The notes under the pieces were generated by a model that was not told the origin of the DNA, did not search any database, and saw only the letters and a list, made by a program, of their open reading frames with translations. From Shewanella piezotolerans WP3 (GTDB taxonomy: Bacteria > Pseudomonadota > Gammaproteobacteria > Enterobacterales > Shewanellaceae), in contig NC_011566.1 in the NCBI RefSeq assembly GCF_000014885.1, positions 5,020,501 through 5,084,500 of the forward strand: a DNA stretch of 64,000 nucleotides. Reading direction: 5' to 3'. Shown piece by piece: positions 34,879 through 43,881 of the stretch. Position 1 is the first letter of the stretch. Each line of letters opens with the position of its first letter. The position numbers were made by a program, and so were the translations under genes.

Positions 34879-35750
34879 CGACCAAGCACGAACCCTATTA
34901 TGTACCAGCGCAAAGTGCCTGGCCGATTATCGGCGCCATCGGGTTGTTTCTTATCGCATTTGGTGCAGGTAGCTTTGTATCTGAGCTGAATAGCGAAGGC
35001 GGCATCGGCGGTTATATATTATTAGCCGGAATAGCTGTGATTATTTTTATGATCTTCGGTTGGTTTAGAACGGTTATTGCAGAATCAATGGCTGGTCTCT
35101 ATTCAGAACAGATGGATCGATCATTTAGACAAGGGATGAGCTGGTTTATCTTCTCTGAAGTGATGTTTTTCGCTGCATTTTTCGGTGCGCTATTTTACGC
35201 TAGAATGATTGCAATCCCTTGGCTTGGCGGTGCATCCAATAATGCCATGACCCACGAAGTGCTTTGGCCTACGTTTGAAGCGGTATGGCCACTAGTCACA
35301 ACACCTGATGGTACCACGACCGAAGCGATGGGCTGGACAGGTTTGCCGCTATACAACACCCTTATTCTACTAACATCATCAGTGACACTGCATTTTGCCC
35401 ATGTAGGGCTGGAAAAAAACAAACGTCAGGCACTAACGGCCTGGTTAGCATTAACCATCGTGTTAGGTATTGGCTTTTTATTCTTGCAAGCTGAAGAGTA
35501 TATCCATGCCTATCAAGAGATGGGGCTAACGCTTGAATCTGGCGTTTACGGTAACACCTTCTTTCTACTCACAGGGTTTCACGGCATGCACGTGACATTA
35601 GGAACGGTGTTTCTCATAGTGTTATTTTTCAGGGTACTGAAAGGACATTTCACCCCTGAACATCACTTTGCGTTCCAAGCGGGTAGCTGGTATTGGCACT
35701 TTGTAGATGTAGTGTGGCTATGCCTATTTATATTTGTCTATGTACTTTAA
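34875..35750 (+). CDS. coxC: Cytochrome c oxidase subunit III
   Basis: Structural membrane subunit of the oxidase, 291 residues, seven helices. Typical sections: FIFSEVMFFAAFFGALFYAR, the conserved Glu in LFLQAEEYIHA, and GFHGMHVTLGT plus WYWHFVDVVWLCLF near the C-terminus. AAGGAGG lies 8 bases before the ATG, so it has its own strong ribosome site. Confidence 0.95.
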   Translation: MTTKHEPYYVPAQSAWPIIGAIGLFLIAFGAGSFVSELNSEGGIGGYILLAGIAVIIFMIFGWFRTVIAESMAGLYSEQMDRSFRQGMSWFIFSEVMFFAAFFGALFYARMIAIPWLGGASNNAMTHEVLWPTFEAVWPLVTTPDGTTTEAMGWTGLPLYNTLILLTSSVTLHFAHVGLEKNKRQALTAWLALTIVLGIGFLFLQAEEYIHAYQEMGLTLESGVYGNTFFLLTGFHGMHVTLGTVFLIVLFFRVLKGHFTPEHHFAFQAGSWYWHFVDVVWLCLFIFVYVL

Positions 35751-35778
35751 TTTCAAATAGATAACGGTTTTCGATTGA

Positions 35779-35997
35779 CTAATAGGGTCTGGGGTTCGGC
35801 GCAATAATCCCAGTTCCTAAAGCCACTAGCAGTAACATAACCACCAGCACAGAAAAGAGTACTCGTCGGCCTAAATATTGGCTCATGGGTACACTCTTTT
35901 CACCTTTAACCATCACAAATAGGGCTCTCGCTAAATTAACCAATATGAACAGCAGTAGTAGTACTAAAACCAGCTTAAAAACAAATAGCATATTCAT
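35779..35997 (-). CDS. DUF2909 small membrane protein
   Basis: 72-residue protein with two hydrophobic helices (LFVFKLVLVLLLLFILVNL and VLFSVLVVMLLLVALGTGI) joined by a basic loop, ending in IIAPNPRPY. DUF2909 proteins are commonly encoded on the opposite strand inside cox assembly loci of gammaproteobacteria. ATG 35997 has GGAG 5 bases upstream; longer in-frame starts reach into the SURF1 gene and are less likely. It overlaps or abuts the SURF1 5' end divergently. Confidence 0.75.
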   Translation of the reverse strand: MNMLFVFKLVLVLLLLFILVNLARALFVMVKGEKSVPMSQYLGRRVLFSVLVVMLLLVALGTGIIAPNPRPY

Positions 35998-36737
35998 CAA
36001 ATCTCCAAAAATTGGGGCTTTAGGCATTTGGTTGTTTATCGTACTTTCTACTTTGATGGTGTTTACAATTTTGGTCAAGCTTGGTTTTTGGCAGCTTGAA
36101 CGGGCGGAGCAGAAACAGCAATGGGCAAGCAGCGCTTAGCCAACGACAAAACGCTAGCGTACTGAGCTATGAACAACTACTCGCTAAACTTGGCGATGAC
36201 AATCTAACAGGCTATAAACTAAGTACTCAGGTAGCGCCCATTTTGCAGCAAGTATTTCTACTAGATAACCAAACCGTTAACGGTAGAGTTGGCTATTTAG
36301 CCTATCAAGCTTTTGAAGTTTCACCAGATAAACCATGGTTATTAGTTGAGTTAGGCTTTGAGGCTGGAAGCGTTGATCGCTCAATATTGCCTAACGTTGC
36401 AGCGTTAACGAGTCCCTTACAGTTAAGTGGACGCGTCTACCAAAAACAGATGAACCCAATGAGTTCAGAGCTCATGGCTGAAACAGGCTCACCTATACGG
36501 ATCCAAAATTTAAACATAGAGCAACTTGCACAGTTAATTAAGAAACCACTCGCGCCAGTCGTGCTGCAACCCAACAATATTCCCGATGACAGCCGTGTTC
36601 ATCCATGGCAACCGATTCCACTATCTTCACAAAAGCATCAAGGATATGCAGTGCAGTGGTTCAGTATGGCTGGAGTATTTGGAGTCATTATGTTGTTTTT
36701 GTTTTTTCGCAAATTAAAACAACAACATAATCAATAA
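35945..36737 (+). pseudogene. SURF1-family oxidase assembly gene with a +1 frameshift
   Basis: SURF1 proteins help insert haem a. The N-terminal part (helix then LVKLGFWQLERAEQKQQW) is read in one frame and stops at 36139; the rest (QAALSQRQNASVLSYEQLL through the C-terminal helix MAGVFGVIMLFLFFRKLK) is in another frame and ends at 36737. Removing one G from the GGG at 36123-36125 gives a continuous QQWQAALSQRQ, as expected for SURF1, so a single-base insertion or an error is the simplest reading. The true start is uncertain; ATG 35945 is the nearest in-frame ATG. Confidence 0.75.
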
Positions 36738-36952
36738 AAATTAAAAGTTTACTTGGCTATTGCTAAGCCTGAATAGACCATGTAGGTTAGAAAATATGCA
36801 TCCTAGCCGTTCCGGGATGTACTGATATTAAGTTGTTCACGATTGCCGTCGTTTTGCTTATTACCTTTGCAGTATTGGTAATGCATGCTGACACTCCCCA
36901 ACGAGGCGGTGCAGCCACAAAGGTAACGTGAAACTCATACAGAGGAGATGGA

Positions 36953-37498
36953 ATGAACTCCCCCAAAAAGAACGGCAAGAAAACACTGTTATTACTGCTC
37001 TTGGCTTTTGCGGTACCTGTTATCGCCGCCAAATTGATTTTGAGTTTTGGGCTATACAATGGCGGAGCGACCAACAAAGGCCAGCTGCTTGATGTGGGTA
37101 TCAATTACCAAAGTCTAGATATGACAAACCCTCAACCTAGAGAGTGGCAACTGCTGTATCAACTGCCAGCGATTTGCGACACAACTTGTCTAGATAGACT
37201 CTATATTTTACAGCAAAGCCATATCGCAATGGGTCGAAATCAAGACCGCGTTCATACCATCATAATGCTTGATGAAAACAGTGACAGTTCAGCACTAAAA
37301 TCATTCGATTTTATGACTGCAACTCCAACAACTGCACTGACTCAGCTACTCAAAGATCAAGCCTTCGTCGTCGTCGACCCTCTTGGGAGTATGGTCATGA
37401 GTTACCCTATCACCAACAGTCATCAAGCTCAGATCATGCAGGGAAAGGCGATTGTGGCTGACTTAAGAAAGATGCTTAAGCTTTCAAGGATCGGCTAA
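36953..37498 (+). CDS. Membrane-anchored protein of the cox locus, unknown function
   Basis: 181 residues with a single N-terminal helix (KTLLLLLLAFAVPVIAAKLIL) and a soluble domain that has a CDTTC motif (about residues 74-78) and ends in a region VVVDPLGSMVMSYP that resembles the thioredoxin-like fold of SCO proteins. A protein of this kind occurs between SURF1 and ctaA in other Shewanella; a role in copper or thiol handling is inference. ATG 36953 follows GAGGAGATGGA. The stop shares bases with the first mini-ORF (TAATG). Confidence 0.7.
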   Translation: MNSPKKNGKKTLLLLLLAFAVPVIAAKLILSFGLYNGGATNKGQLLDVGINYQSLDMTNPQPREWQLLYQLPAICDTTCLDRLYILQQSHIAMGRNQDRVHTIIMLDENSDSSALKSFDFMTATPTTALTQLLKDQAFVVVDPLGSMVMSYPITNSHQAQIMQGKAIVADLRKMLKLSRIG

Positions 37499-37623
37499 TG
37501 GATATAAAGCCACTTCTTAAAGTCACTTTGGCTTTTACGCTGTGCGTTATTATGCATCGATTGGCTTATACCCGCTTCTTTATGGCAGATAACCAAAGCA
37601 TGGGAGGACTTAATGGATATTAA
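37498..37623 (+). CDS. Tandem mini-ORF 1 (41 aa), ctaA leader-like
   Basis: MDIKPLLKVTLAFTLCVIMH, then RLAYTRFFMADNQSMGGLNG and Y. The first 19 residues equal the start of CtaA apart from A for V at position 12, and LAYTRFFMADN resembles the MGAYTRLSDAG of CtaA, so it is a degenerate CtaA N-terminus that stops early. Start overlaps the stop of the preceding gene; its end carries GGAGG, 5 bases before the next ATG. Confidence 0.5.
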   Translation: MDIKPLLKVTLAFTLCVIMHRLAYTRFFMADNQSMGGLNGY

Positions 37624-37738
37624 ACCTCTACTTAAAGTGACTTTAGTTTTTACGCTGTGCGTTATTATGTATCGATTGGCTTATACCCGCTTCTTTATGG
37701 CAGATAACCAAAGCATGGGAGGACTTAATGGATATTAA
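37613..37738 (+). CDS. Tandem mini-ORF 2 (41 aa)
   Basis: Same product as the first mini-ORF with Val for Ala and Tyr for His at residue 20. It overlaps its predecessor and successor by 11 bases and lies behind GGAGG. Each copy is in a different frame because 115 is not a multiple of three. Confidence 0.5.
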   Translation: MDIKPLLKVTLVFTLCVIMYRLAYTRFFMADNQSMGGLNGY

Positions 37739-37853
37739 ACCTCTACTTAAAGTGACTTTGGTTTTTACGCTGTGCGTTATTATGCATCGATTGGCTTATA
37801 CCCGCTTCTTTATGGCAGATAACCAAAGCATGGGAGGACTTAATGGATATTAA
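37728..37853 (+). CDS. Tandem mini-ORF 3 (41 aa)
   Basis: Third copy, ending inside the first codons of ctaA. Its tail supplies the GGAGG ribosome site of ctaA, so ctaA translation may depend on termination of this mini-ORF. Confidence 0.5.
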   Translation: MDIKPLLKVTLVFTLCVIMHRLAYTRFFMADNQSMGGLNGY

Positions 37854-38826
37854 ACCTCTACTTAAAGTGACTTTGGTTTTTACGCTGTGCGTTATTATGA
37901 TGGGCGCATACACTCGTCTTTCTGATGCTGGTCTTGGCTGCCCTGATTGGCCTGGATGTTATGGCATGATTAAGGTTCCAAGTGCGAGCCATGAACTTAC
38001 AGCAGCAAAAGATGCCTTTCCAGACCACACTGTAGAATCAGAAAAAGCTTGGCTTGAAATGATCCATCGGTATATTGCCGGCACCTTAGGATTAATGGTG
38101 CTAGTCATTTTGATCATGAGCTTACGTAAAGCCGATGCTCCCAAAAAACTACCGCTGTTTATTGCTGCATTAATCGTGTTTCAAGCCGCATTGGGGATGT
38201 GGACCGTCACCATGAAACTAATGCCGATTGTGGTAATGTCACACCTTATCGGCGGCTTCGCGCTGTTCTCCTTGCTCTTACTGCTCTACCTTCGAAGCAA
38301 ACCATTACGCATTCCTGGTGGTGACGCTCCCGCGAGGAAACTATCAGCATTTGCCTTAATCTGTATTGGCGTGCTGTTACTACAGATTATCTTAGGCGGC
38401 TGGACCTCATCTAATTACGCCGCTTTGGCTTGTACATCACTGCCAATATGCGAAGGCAATTGGGTCGATAATCTCAACTTCAGTGCCGCTTTTTCACCAT
38501 TTCAAGGGGATCACCCCAGTTATGAGTTTGGCGTTTTAGATTACTCAGCTCGAATGACCATCCATGTCGCCCATCGTATTGGCGCCATTATCACTGCGGC
38601 GATGCTGCTTTGGTTGGCATTCAAGCTCATCACTAAAGCGCATTCAACCACTATACGTAATGCAGCTTGGTTATTAGCAGGGTTAGTAGTGCTACAGGTC
38701 ATTCTTGGCATTAGCAATGTCGTGTTACACCTACCTTTGGGGATAGCGGTATCTCATAACGCTGGGGCGGCACTACTGCTGCTGACATTGGTATTTATTA
38801 ATTACGCCTTATGGCGAAAAGCGTAA
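37843..38826 (+). CDS. ctaA: CtaA, haem A synthase
   Basis: Oxidises haem O to haem A in the inner membrane. 327 residues with eight helices. It opens MDIKPLLKVTLVFTLCVIMM, then GAYTRLSDAGLGCPDWPGCYG with the family Cys, followed by EMIHRYIAG (first His), VVMSHLIGG, the ALACTSLPICEG Cys pair, MTIHVAHRIGA and VSHNAGAALL. It is preceded by GGAGG and by the tandem mini-ORFs. Confidence 0.95.
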   Translation: MDIKPLLKVTLVFTLCVIMMGAYTRLSDAGLGCPDWPGCYGMIKVPSASHELTAAKDAFPDHTVESEKAWLEMIHRYIAGTLGLMVLVILIMSLRKADAPKKLPLFIAALIVFQAALGMWTVTMKLMPIVVMSHLIGGFALFSLLLLLYLRSKPLRIPGGDAPARKLSAFALICIGVLLLQIILGGWTSSNYAALACTSLPICEGNWVDNLNFSAAFSPFQGDHPSYEFGVLDYSARMTIHVAHRIGAIITAAMLLWLAFKLITKAHSTTIRNAAWLLAGLVVLQVILGISNVVLHLPLGIAVSHNAGAALLLLTLVFINYALWRKA

Positions 38827-38910
38827 CCACATGCTGCGATAAACAAATACAACTAAGCAGAGTTCAGCCTATTTAAGAGTGTGCTATTTGCACAAAACGA
38901 GGTGTAAGCC

Positions 38911-39816
38911 ATGGAAAAACAAATAACTATACCCAGAAGCGCAGCAACACCGCTGTTCCAGTGGCGCGCCTATTACGAAATGACCAAGCCCAAAGTCGTC
39001 GCTTTAATGCTTTTAACCGTGCTGGTAGGCATGTGCCTAGCCGTGCCAGGAACAGTGCCACTGCAACCTCTTATCGCGGGAATGACAGGCATTGGGATGA
39101 TGGCAGGCGCAGCTGCGGCATTTAATCACCTTATCGATCGCCGCATTGACGGCTTAATGGCAAGAACCTATAACCGCCCATTGCCCAAAGGTAAAGTATC
39201 AATAACCAAAGCACTGGTCTTCTCTTTCGGCCTTGGGATACTGGGTTTTGTTATTCTTTATGCCTTGGTCAATCCATTAACTGCGTGGCTCACTTTTGCC
39301 AGTCTCATCGGCTATGCCGTGGTTTACACCGCCTACTTAAAGCGTGCAACGCCACAAAACATCGTTGTTGGTGGGCTTGCTGGTGCGATGCCGCCACTGC
39401 TGGGTTGGACTTCGGTAACCGGCGAGTTTCATGGCAACGCATTATTGTTGGTGATTATTATTTTTGCTTGGACCCCCCCGCATTTTTGGGCGCTAGCTAT
39501 TCACCGTAAAGCTGAGTACGCCAAAGTCGATATTCCCATGCTACCCGTCACCCATGGTGTTGAATTTACTAAAACCTGTATTTTTCTTTACACCATCTTA
39601 CTGGCCATCGCTTGTTTACTACCGGTACTGGTTGGCATGTGCGGCCCAGTGTATTTGGTCAGCTCGACGTTATTAAGCGCTGGCTTTATCTATAAAGCCT
39701 GGCAGCTTAAGTTTCATGAAACGCCAGGTCTTGCGATGAACGTATTTAAGTTCTCTATCTACCACCTGATGCTGCTATTTATGGCGCTCTTGGTTGACCA
39801 TTATTTATGGGTCTAA
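38911..39816 (+). CDS. ctaB: CtaB/CyoE, protohaem IX farnesyltransferase (haem O synthase)
   Basis: Farnesylates haem B to haem O for CtaA. 301 residues, about nine helices, with the prenyltransferase Asp-rich motif FNHLIDRRIDGLMARTYNRPLP (key residues N, D, D and the RPLP end) and the second loop YTAYLKRATPQN. TPPHFWALAI is also typical. The gene is 84 bp after ctaA and 25 bp before SCO1. Confidence 0.95.
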   Translation: MEKQITIPRSAATPLFQWRAYYEMTKPKVVALMLLTVLVGMCLAVPGTVPLQPLIAGMTGIGMMAGAAAAFNHLIDRRIDGLMARTYNRPLPKGKVSITKALVFSFGLGILGFVILYALVNPLTAWLTFASLIGYAVVYTAYLKRATPQNIVVGGLAGAMPPLLGWTSVTGEFHGNALLLVIIIFAWTPPHFWALAIHRKAEYAKVDIPMLPVTHGVEFTKTCIFLYTILLAIACLLPVLVGMCGPVYLVSSTLLSAGFIYKAWQLKFHETPGLAMNVFKFSIYHLMLLFMALLVDHYLWV

Positions 39817-39841
39817 TACTGGCTTAAGGAGAGAAACGATA

Positions 39842-40474
39842 ATGAAGTTGTCATGGATAATAGCGGCGATTATTCTCGCCTCAGCAGGTGCTTGGGCGGC
39901 AATACAATTTAGCCAGCCAAAAGAGCTGCAATTGCAGACTAGTTTTGAGTTTCCCACTCCCCAAGCCATTGCTCCATTTTCTTTGACAGATCAGCATGGA
40001 AAAGCGTTTACTAATGATGACTTATCTGGAAAGTGGAGCCTGTTTTTTATCGGCTATACCTCCTGCCCAGATGTTTGCCCTACCACTATGGGAAAACTTA
40101 CAGCTGCCTACCCGTCACTATCAGAGCATGCTGACTTACAAGTAATCTTCCTATCGGTTGATCCTCAGCGAGACTCTACAGATACACTTTTAAATTACGC
40201 TAACTTCTTCAACCCTGAATTTGTCGCGGTAACGGCTGAACATAAACAGCTATACCCGATAACTCGCAGCCTAGGTTTTGTGTATGCGATGGTGGGAGAT
40301 GGAGAAGACTACCAAGTCGATCACAGTGCTTCATTTGCACTGGTTTCCCCTAATGGTGAGAAAGTGGCTGTTATCAAACCTAAATCAGACACTCCAGGTA
40401 AGTTGCCACAAATTAAGAATAGTGCACTTATTCATGACGTACATGCGTTGATTGCTAAGTATGAAAAAGGCTAA
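39842..40474 (+). CDS. SCO1/SenC/PrrC-family copper chaperone
   Basis: Delivers copper to or reduces CuA of subunit II. 210 residues: one N-terminal helix, then a thioredoxin fold with the copper site CPDVC (in FIGYTSCPDVCPTTMG), SVDPQRDS, and the third ligand His in YQVDHSASF. The ATG at 39842 has GGAGAG upstream. It is the last gene of the caa3 block. Confidence 0.92.
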   Translation: MKLSWIIAAIILASAGAWAAIQFSQPKELQLQTSFEFPTPQAIAPFSLTDQHGKAFTNDDLSGKWSLFFIGYTSCPDVCPTTMGKLTAAYPSLSEHADLQVIFLSVDPQRDSTDTLLNYANFFNPEFVAVTAEHKQLYPITRSLGFVYAMVGDGEDYQVDHSASFALVSPNGEKVAVIKPKSDTPGKLPQIKNSALIHDVHALIAKYEKG

Positions 40475-40549
40475 ACTAATCATTGCCATACTTAGTAATA
40501 TGTTGCACCTTAATACGTCCTCTATGGTTACTTTATAAATAGAACGTCT

Positions 40550-41044
40550 ATGTTTGACCCTGCGGTAGAAATGGAAAAAGTCAAAGTTGGAATCACAGCT
40601 CCAATCATAAGCTCAAAGAATTATTTTGCCGACGTCGAGCATTACATACCTATCGACACCTTGACTGAGAAAGCGCTCTTAGCTAAACAACTCGACCAGC
40701 TGCTAGTGCATGGTGCCTCTACGGCGAAATCACAACTGATTGATAAGGCTTGTACAGTTCAAAACTGCGTGGTTGCGGAAATAGATTCCCTCTCAAGTGG
40801 CTCAGAAGTCATCTACAATGTAATGCTTAACTTAAAAGCAAAGTTAGATTCTAACGAAATGCCTAATAATTTAGACGTCGTAGATCTGCGACACCTTGTC
40901 TCCACCACTTCGCAGCTTATTGGATTTGATAGCCATGAAAAGCTGTTTAGTTACTTGCAGTCGGTAACAGGCGCAAACCTTCTAGGCTGTATCTTTTTGG
41001 CCCATGGCGACATCAGCTTAGAGATGTATACCCATCCCACTTGA
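40550..41044 (+). CDS. Hypothetical protein whose 3' end lies in a MITE
   Basis: 164 residues of unknown family; no signal peptide or membrane helix, predicted helical (LLAKQLDQLLVHGASTAKSQ, LLNLKAKLDS-like). The last residues EMYTHPT are encoded by the terminal repeat of the MITE at 41029, so the insertion has replaced the original C-terminus. The gene may be damaged or may have gained a new end. It lies 75 bp past SCO1 and might be in the same transcript. Confidence 0.5.
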   Translation: MFDPAVEMEKVKVGITAPIISSKNYFADVEHYIPIDTLTEKALLAKQLDQLLVHGASTAKSQLIDKACTVQNCVVAEIDSLSSGSEVIYNVMLNLKAKLDSNEMPNNLDVVDLRHLVSTTSQLIGFDSHEKLFSYLQSVTGANLLGCIFLAHGDISLEMYTHPT

Positions 41045-41288
41045 AAATGCTCGTTTCAGAGGTGTTGCGCTAGTTCAATTCTAGGCGCGTTAACGTGGAA
41101 ATGGTTATTCCATTTAAAGTTGCCGCAACAACGAAGTGGGCTTGCACAACCCCTTCTTCGATGGGTTTTAATTGGTTTTACTCTGTGTTATTGATTTTAC
41201 CAAGGGAGAGACCATTAGCTGCAATCAATGCCTTGACTAAAGCCCATTAAACTCCCACTGAATCCTGCATTTTCAGGTCGGATGGGTA
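41029..41288. mobile_element. MITE with TACCCATCC ends (260 bp)
   Basis: Left end TACCCATCCCACTTGAAAAT and the reverse complement of the right end TACCCATCCGACCTGAAAAT match at 18 of 20 positions, with TA on both sides. No transposase. A 41-bp derivative is at 11235. The interior shares a short AAATGGTTATTCC segment with the other MITE family. Confidence 0.8.
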
Positions 41289-41475
41289 TACACTAAGTTT
41301 AATGACAAAATATCTGGCCAACTACCGTCATCAGCTATCTTTATATCAAGTTATTATTTGCAGGCCGCGCAGAATGTACCGCCATTGTAGCGGTACAATC
41401 AAACAAGGATTAACTAACGGACCATGATGACAAATGTGCTTGGCCTCTATGGCCATGCATTATTTGAATATCCAG
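41045..41475. other. Intergenic region mainly occupied by the MITE
   Basis: Beyond the element it contains an 8-bp inverted repeat TGTACCGC/GCGGTACA at 41375-41397 and nothing else I can name. The hairpin lies about 80 bp past the deacetylase stop and lacks a T run. Confidence 0.5.
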
Positions 41476-42522
41476 CTATTCTGCTATCCACTCACCATTA
41501 TCTCTGGCTCTAACCCATGGTTGCGAAAACCAGTAGTAACCACCTTGATGCTTGCTCGGTGCCGTGCAGTTATAGCGCGAACGCCCCGCAGGAAGATCAA
41601 GTTCTGCACGAATGGTAAATTCATCAGCACTGATCCAATTAGGCTTTTTGGCACCCTGACCTTGGATAAAGCACATCAGCTGTGAGGCATTGATGTCAGA
41701 CATATCCAGCTTCACTTTGATCTCAGGTCGCCATTGACCAAACTGCAGCTGTGGATCGCTATTCGTCTGCTCAATCACTGGCATATTAAGGCTATGTAAC
41801 TTGACCTTTAAACTATCTAGATCGGCGTAAGCCCCTGCAACCGGGAATCTTGGTAATGCCGTTAAAGGAGAGTGTGGTCCAGCGGCACCCGATTGCTGAC
41901 CAAAAGCCACAAAGCCATGCTTAGTCAACATATTTTCGATCTGTTGATTGTATTCACCGTAGGGGTAGGCCAACATTTTATGGTTTTGGCCCGTCGCTTT
42001 AGCAATCTCCGTTTCAGTGCGCAAAATATTGCCTTCGATACGTGCTAGCCATTGCTGCTCAGTTTCCCCCTTCTCCATACGAATAAGGTGCTCATGCCCC
42101 CAAGTATGATTGGCAATTTCAGCTCCCTCTTCAGATAACGTGATCAATTGTTGCCAGCTCATCATCTCACCATACTTCTTTTGTATTGGCTCCACTGAGA
42201 CAAAAAGCGTGTAGGGAAATTTGTATTGCTTTAAGATAGGATGCGCTGTATTTGCGATACTTCGATATCCATCATCAAAGGTAATTGCAATCGTTTTGGC
42301 TGGTAGATGCTGCTTAGCCTTTACCGATGCTACGACTGTAGACAGCGGTACAACATTGAAGTTGTTTTCAGCCAAATATTGCATCTGCTCTTTAAATTGT
42401 TCAGGCGTGACACTGGTGATAGCAGGCGTATCATCGGATACATGATGATATTGCAAAATCACCGCTGCTTGCGCTGAAAAACACGTCAGCGCGAGCAGCG
42501 CGAGTAACACGTTTTTAACCAT
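41476..42522 (-). CDS. Secreted polysaccharide deacetylase (NodB domain)
   Basis: 348 residues with signal peptide (MVKNVLLALLALTCFSAQAA). The NodB domain shows the metal/catalytic motifs: ITFDDGYRS, ANHTWGHEHL (His pair) and a later LAYPYGEYN. The C-terminal 110 residues form a second region of unknown fold. Probably removes acetyl groups from an amino-sugar polymer at the cell surface, possibly biofilm polysaccharide; substrate not shown by the sequence. It is divergent from the MATE gene, 18 bp apart. Confidence 0.87.
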   Translation of the reverse strand: MVKNVLLALLALTCFSAQAAVILQYHHVSDDTPAITSVTPEQFKEQMQYLAENNFNVVPLSTVVASVKAKQHLPAKTIAITFDDGYRSIANTAHPILKQYKFPYTLFVSVEPIQKKYGEMMSWQQLITLSEEGAEIANHTWGHEHLIRMEKGETEQQWLARIEGNILRTETEIAKATGQNHKMLAYPYGEYNQQIENMLTKHGFVAFGQQSGAAGPHSPLTALPRFPVAGAYADLDSLKVKLHSLNMPVIEQTNSDPQLQFGQWRPEIKVKLDMSDINASQLMCFIQGQGAKKPNWISADEFTIRAELDLPAGRSRYNCTAPSKHQGGYYWFSQPWVRARDNGEWIAE

Positions 42523-42540
42523 AAATATTAGACCTCTAAA

Positions 42541-43872
42541 ATGATTGCCATACTGTTAAACCAACAAAAAAACCGACAGCTTCTTGCACTGGCGTTGCCA
42601 ATGATCCTGTCGAATATTACTGTGCCGCTACTTGGCCTCGTCGACACTGCCGTCGTTGGCCACCTCAGTAATGCCTATTATTTAGGCGGCGTGGCTGTTG
42701 GGTCAACGATTATAACCTTAATTATATGGTTACTTGGTTTTTTACGCATGGCAACCACTGGATTAGTCGCTCAAGCCTACGGTGCAAATGACACCCAACA
42801 ACAATATCGCTTACTTGTTCAAGCTGGAAGTCTAGCACTGTTGTTTGGTCTTACTGCTGTATTATTACAACTACCAATCGTTAATCTAGCCATGGCAATG
42901 TCCGATGCCAGTGTTGAAGTTGAGCGCTATTGCCGCGAATATTTTCAAGTACGGATCTGGTCAACCCCATTCGCACTAATGAACTTGGTCATGCTTGGTT
43001 GGTTACTCGGTCGGCAACAGCCTAAAGCGGCAATGTGGCAATTAATTGTAGCTAATCTCGTCAATATTGTTTTAGATGTACTGTTTGTTATCGGGCTAGA
43101 TTGGGGCGTTCGTGGCGCGGCACTGGCATCTGTATTTGCAGATATGGCAGGCTTTGCGGTTGCGTTAACACTAGTGAGACGTCAACTTAATCGTTTAGGC
43201 GATTTTCAACTGATGACGATTTGCAAACAACTAACACTGCAAAGTTACCGTCAACTTATTAGCCTCAATACAGATATTTTCATCCGCAGCTTATGCTTGC
43301 AGCTTTCCTTTGCCTTTATGACTTTTTACGGTGCTAGCCTAGGAGATAATACTGTTGCAGCCAATGCGGTACTGCTTAATCTACTACTGCTGATCTCTTA
43401 CGCACTTGATGGTATTGCATATTATGCTGAAGCTGAAGTGGGTAGAGCTTACGGCCGCAAAGACAGTTGCTTGATGAAAGAGTCAGTGATCTTAGCCTGG
43501 GCTTGGTCAGCAGTTGCCGCCATCACCTTTACGCTTTTTTTTGCAGTAGCCGGTAGCAATATTATTAGTGCCCTCACTAGTATTGTAGAGGTGCAACAGG
43601 TCGCTAATGACTATCTTATCTGGGTAATATTCTTGCCACTACTGGCTTTTGGCTCTTATCTGTTTGACGGAGTTTATATTGGCGCGGCGCAAGGCAAAGT
43701 CATGCGCAACAGTATGATTATTGCCACCTTCGGGGTGTTCTTCCCTACTTGGTATCTACTGCAGGGACTGGGCAACCATGCTTTATGGGCAGCAATGAGT
43801 GCATTCATGCTGGCTCGCAGCCTTACGTTGTCTGCTCATTACTCGCTGAGGCTAAGAAAGGTGCTAGATTAA
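42541..43872 (+). CDS. MATE-family exporter (DinF-like)
   Basis: 443 residues, twelve helices. The N-terminus (LALPMILSNITVPLLGLVDTAVVGHLS) is of the DinF subgroup of the MATE family, which exports cations or organic compounds using a Na+ or H+ gradient. No LexA box is visible in front, unlike E. coli dinF which is in the lexA operon. A terminator follows at 43882. Confidence 0.88.
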   Translation: MIAILLNQQKNRQLLALALPMILSNITVPLLGLVDTAVVGHLSNAYYLGGVAVGSTIITLIIWLLGFLRMATTGLVAQAYGANDTQQQYRLLVQAGSLALLFGLTAVLLQLPIVNLAMAMSDASVEVERYCREYFQVRIWSTPFALMNLVMLGWLLGRQQPKAAMWQLIVANLVNIVLDVLFVIGLDWGVRGAALASVFADMAGFAVALTLVRRQLNRLGDFQLMTICKQLTLQSYRQLISLNTDIFIRSLCLQLSFAFMTFYGASLGDNTVAANAVLLNLLLLISYALDGIAYYAEAEVGRAYGRKDSCLMKESVILAWAWSAVAAITFTLFFAVAGSNIISALTSIVEVQQVANDYLIWVIFLPLLAFGSYLFDGVYIGAAQGKVMRNSMIIATFGVFFPTWYLLQGLGNHALWAAMSAFMLARSLTLSAHYSLRLRKVLD

Positions 43873-43881
43873 AAAGAGATA

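Larger units (their letters stand above)
37498..37842 (+). repeat. 115-bp tandem repeats, three copies plus the ctaA 5' end
   Basis: ATGGATAT...AAACC-type starts recur at 37498, 37613, 37728 and 37843, exactly 115 bp apart. Copies two and three are almost identical; copy one differs at several, mostly synonymous, positions. The fourth start is ctaA itself, which matches through GCGTTATTATG and then diverges. Confidence 0.95.

Noticed and set aside
36833..36931. Short hydrophobic frame (FTIAVVLLITFAVLVMHADT) before the 181-aa gene
   Set aside because: It begins only at a TTG without a clear ribosome site; noted as a possible small membrane peptide but not supported enough to list.
37498..37842. 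CRISPR or satellite array
   Set aside because: The 115-bp units are contiguous without spacers and align to the ctaA start; there are no cas genes.
42541..43872. SOS control of the DinF-like exporter
   Set aside because: No CTGT-N8-ACAG box is present in the short gap before the gene.
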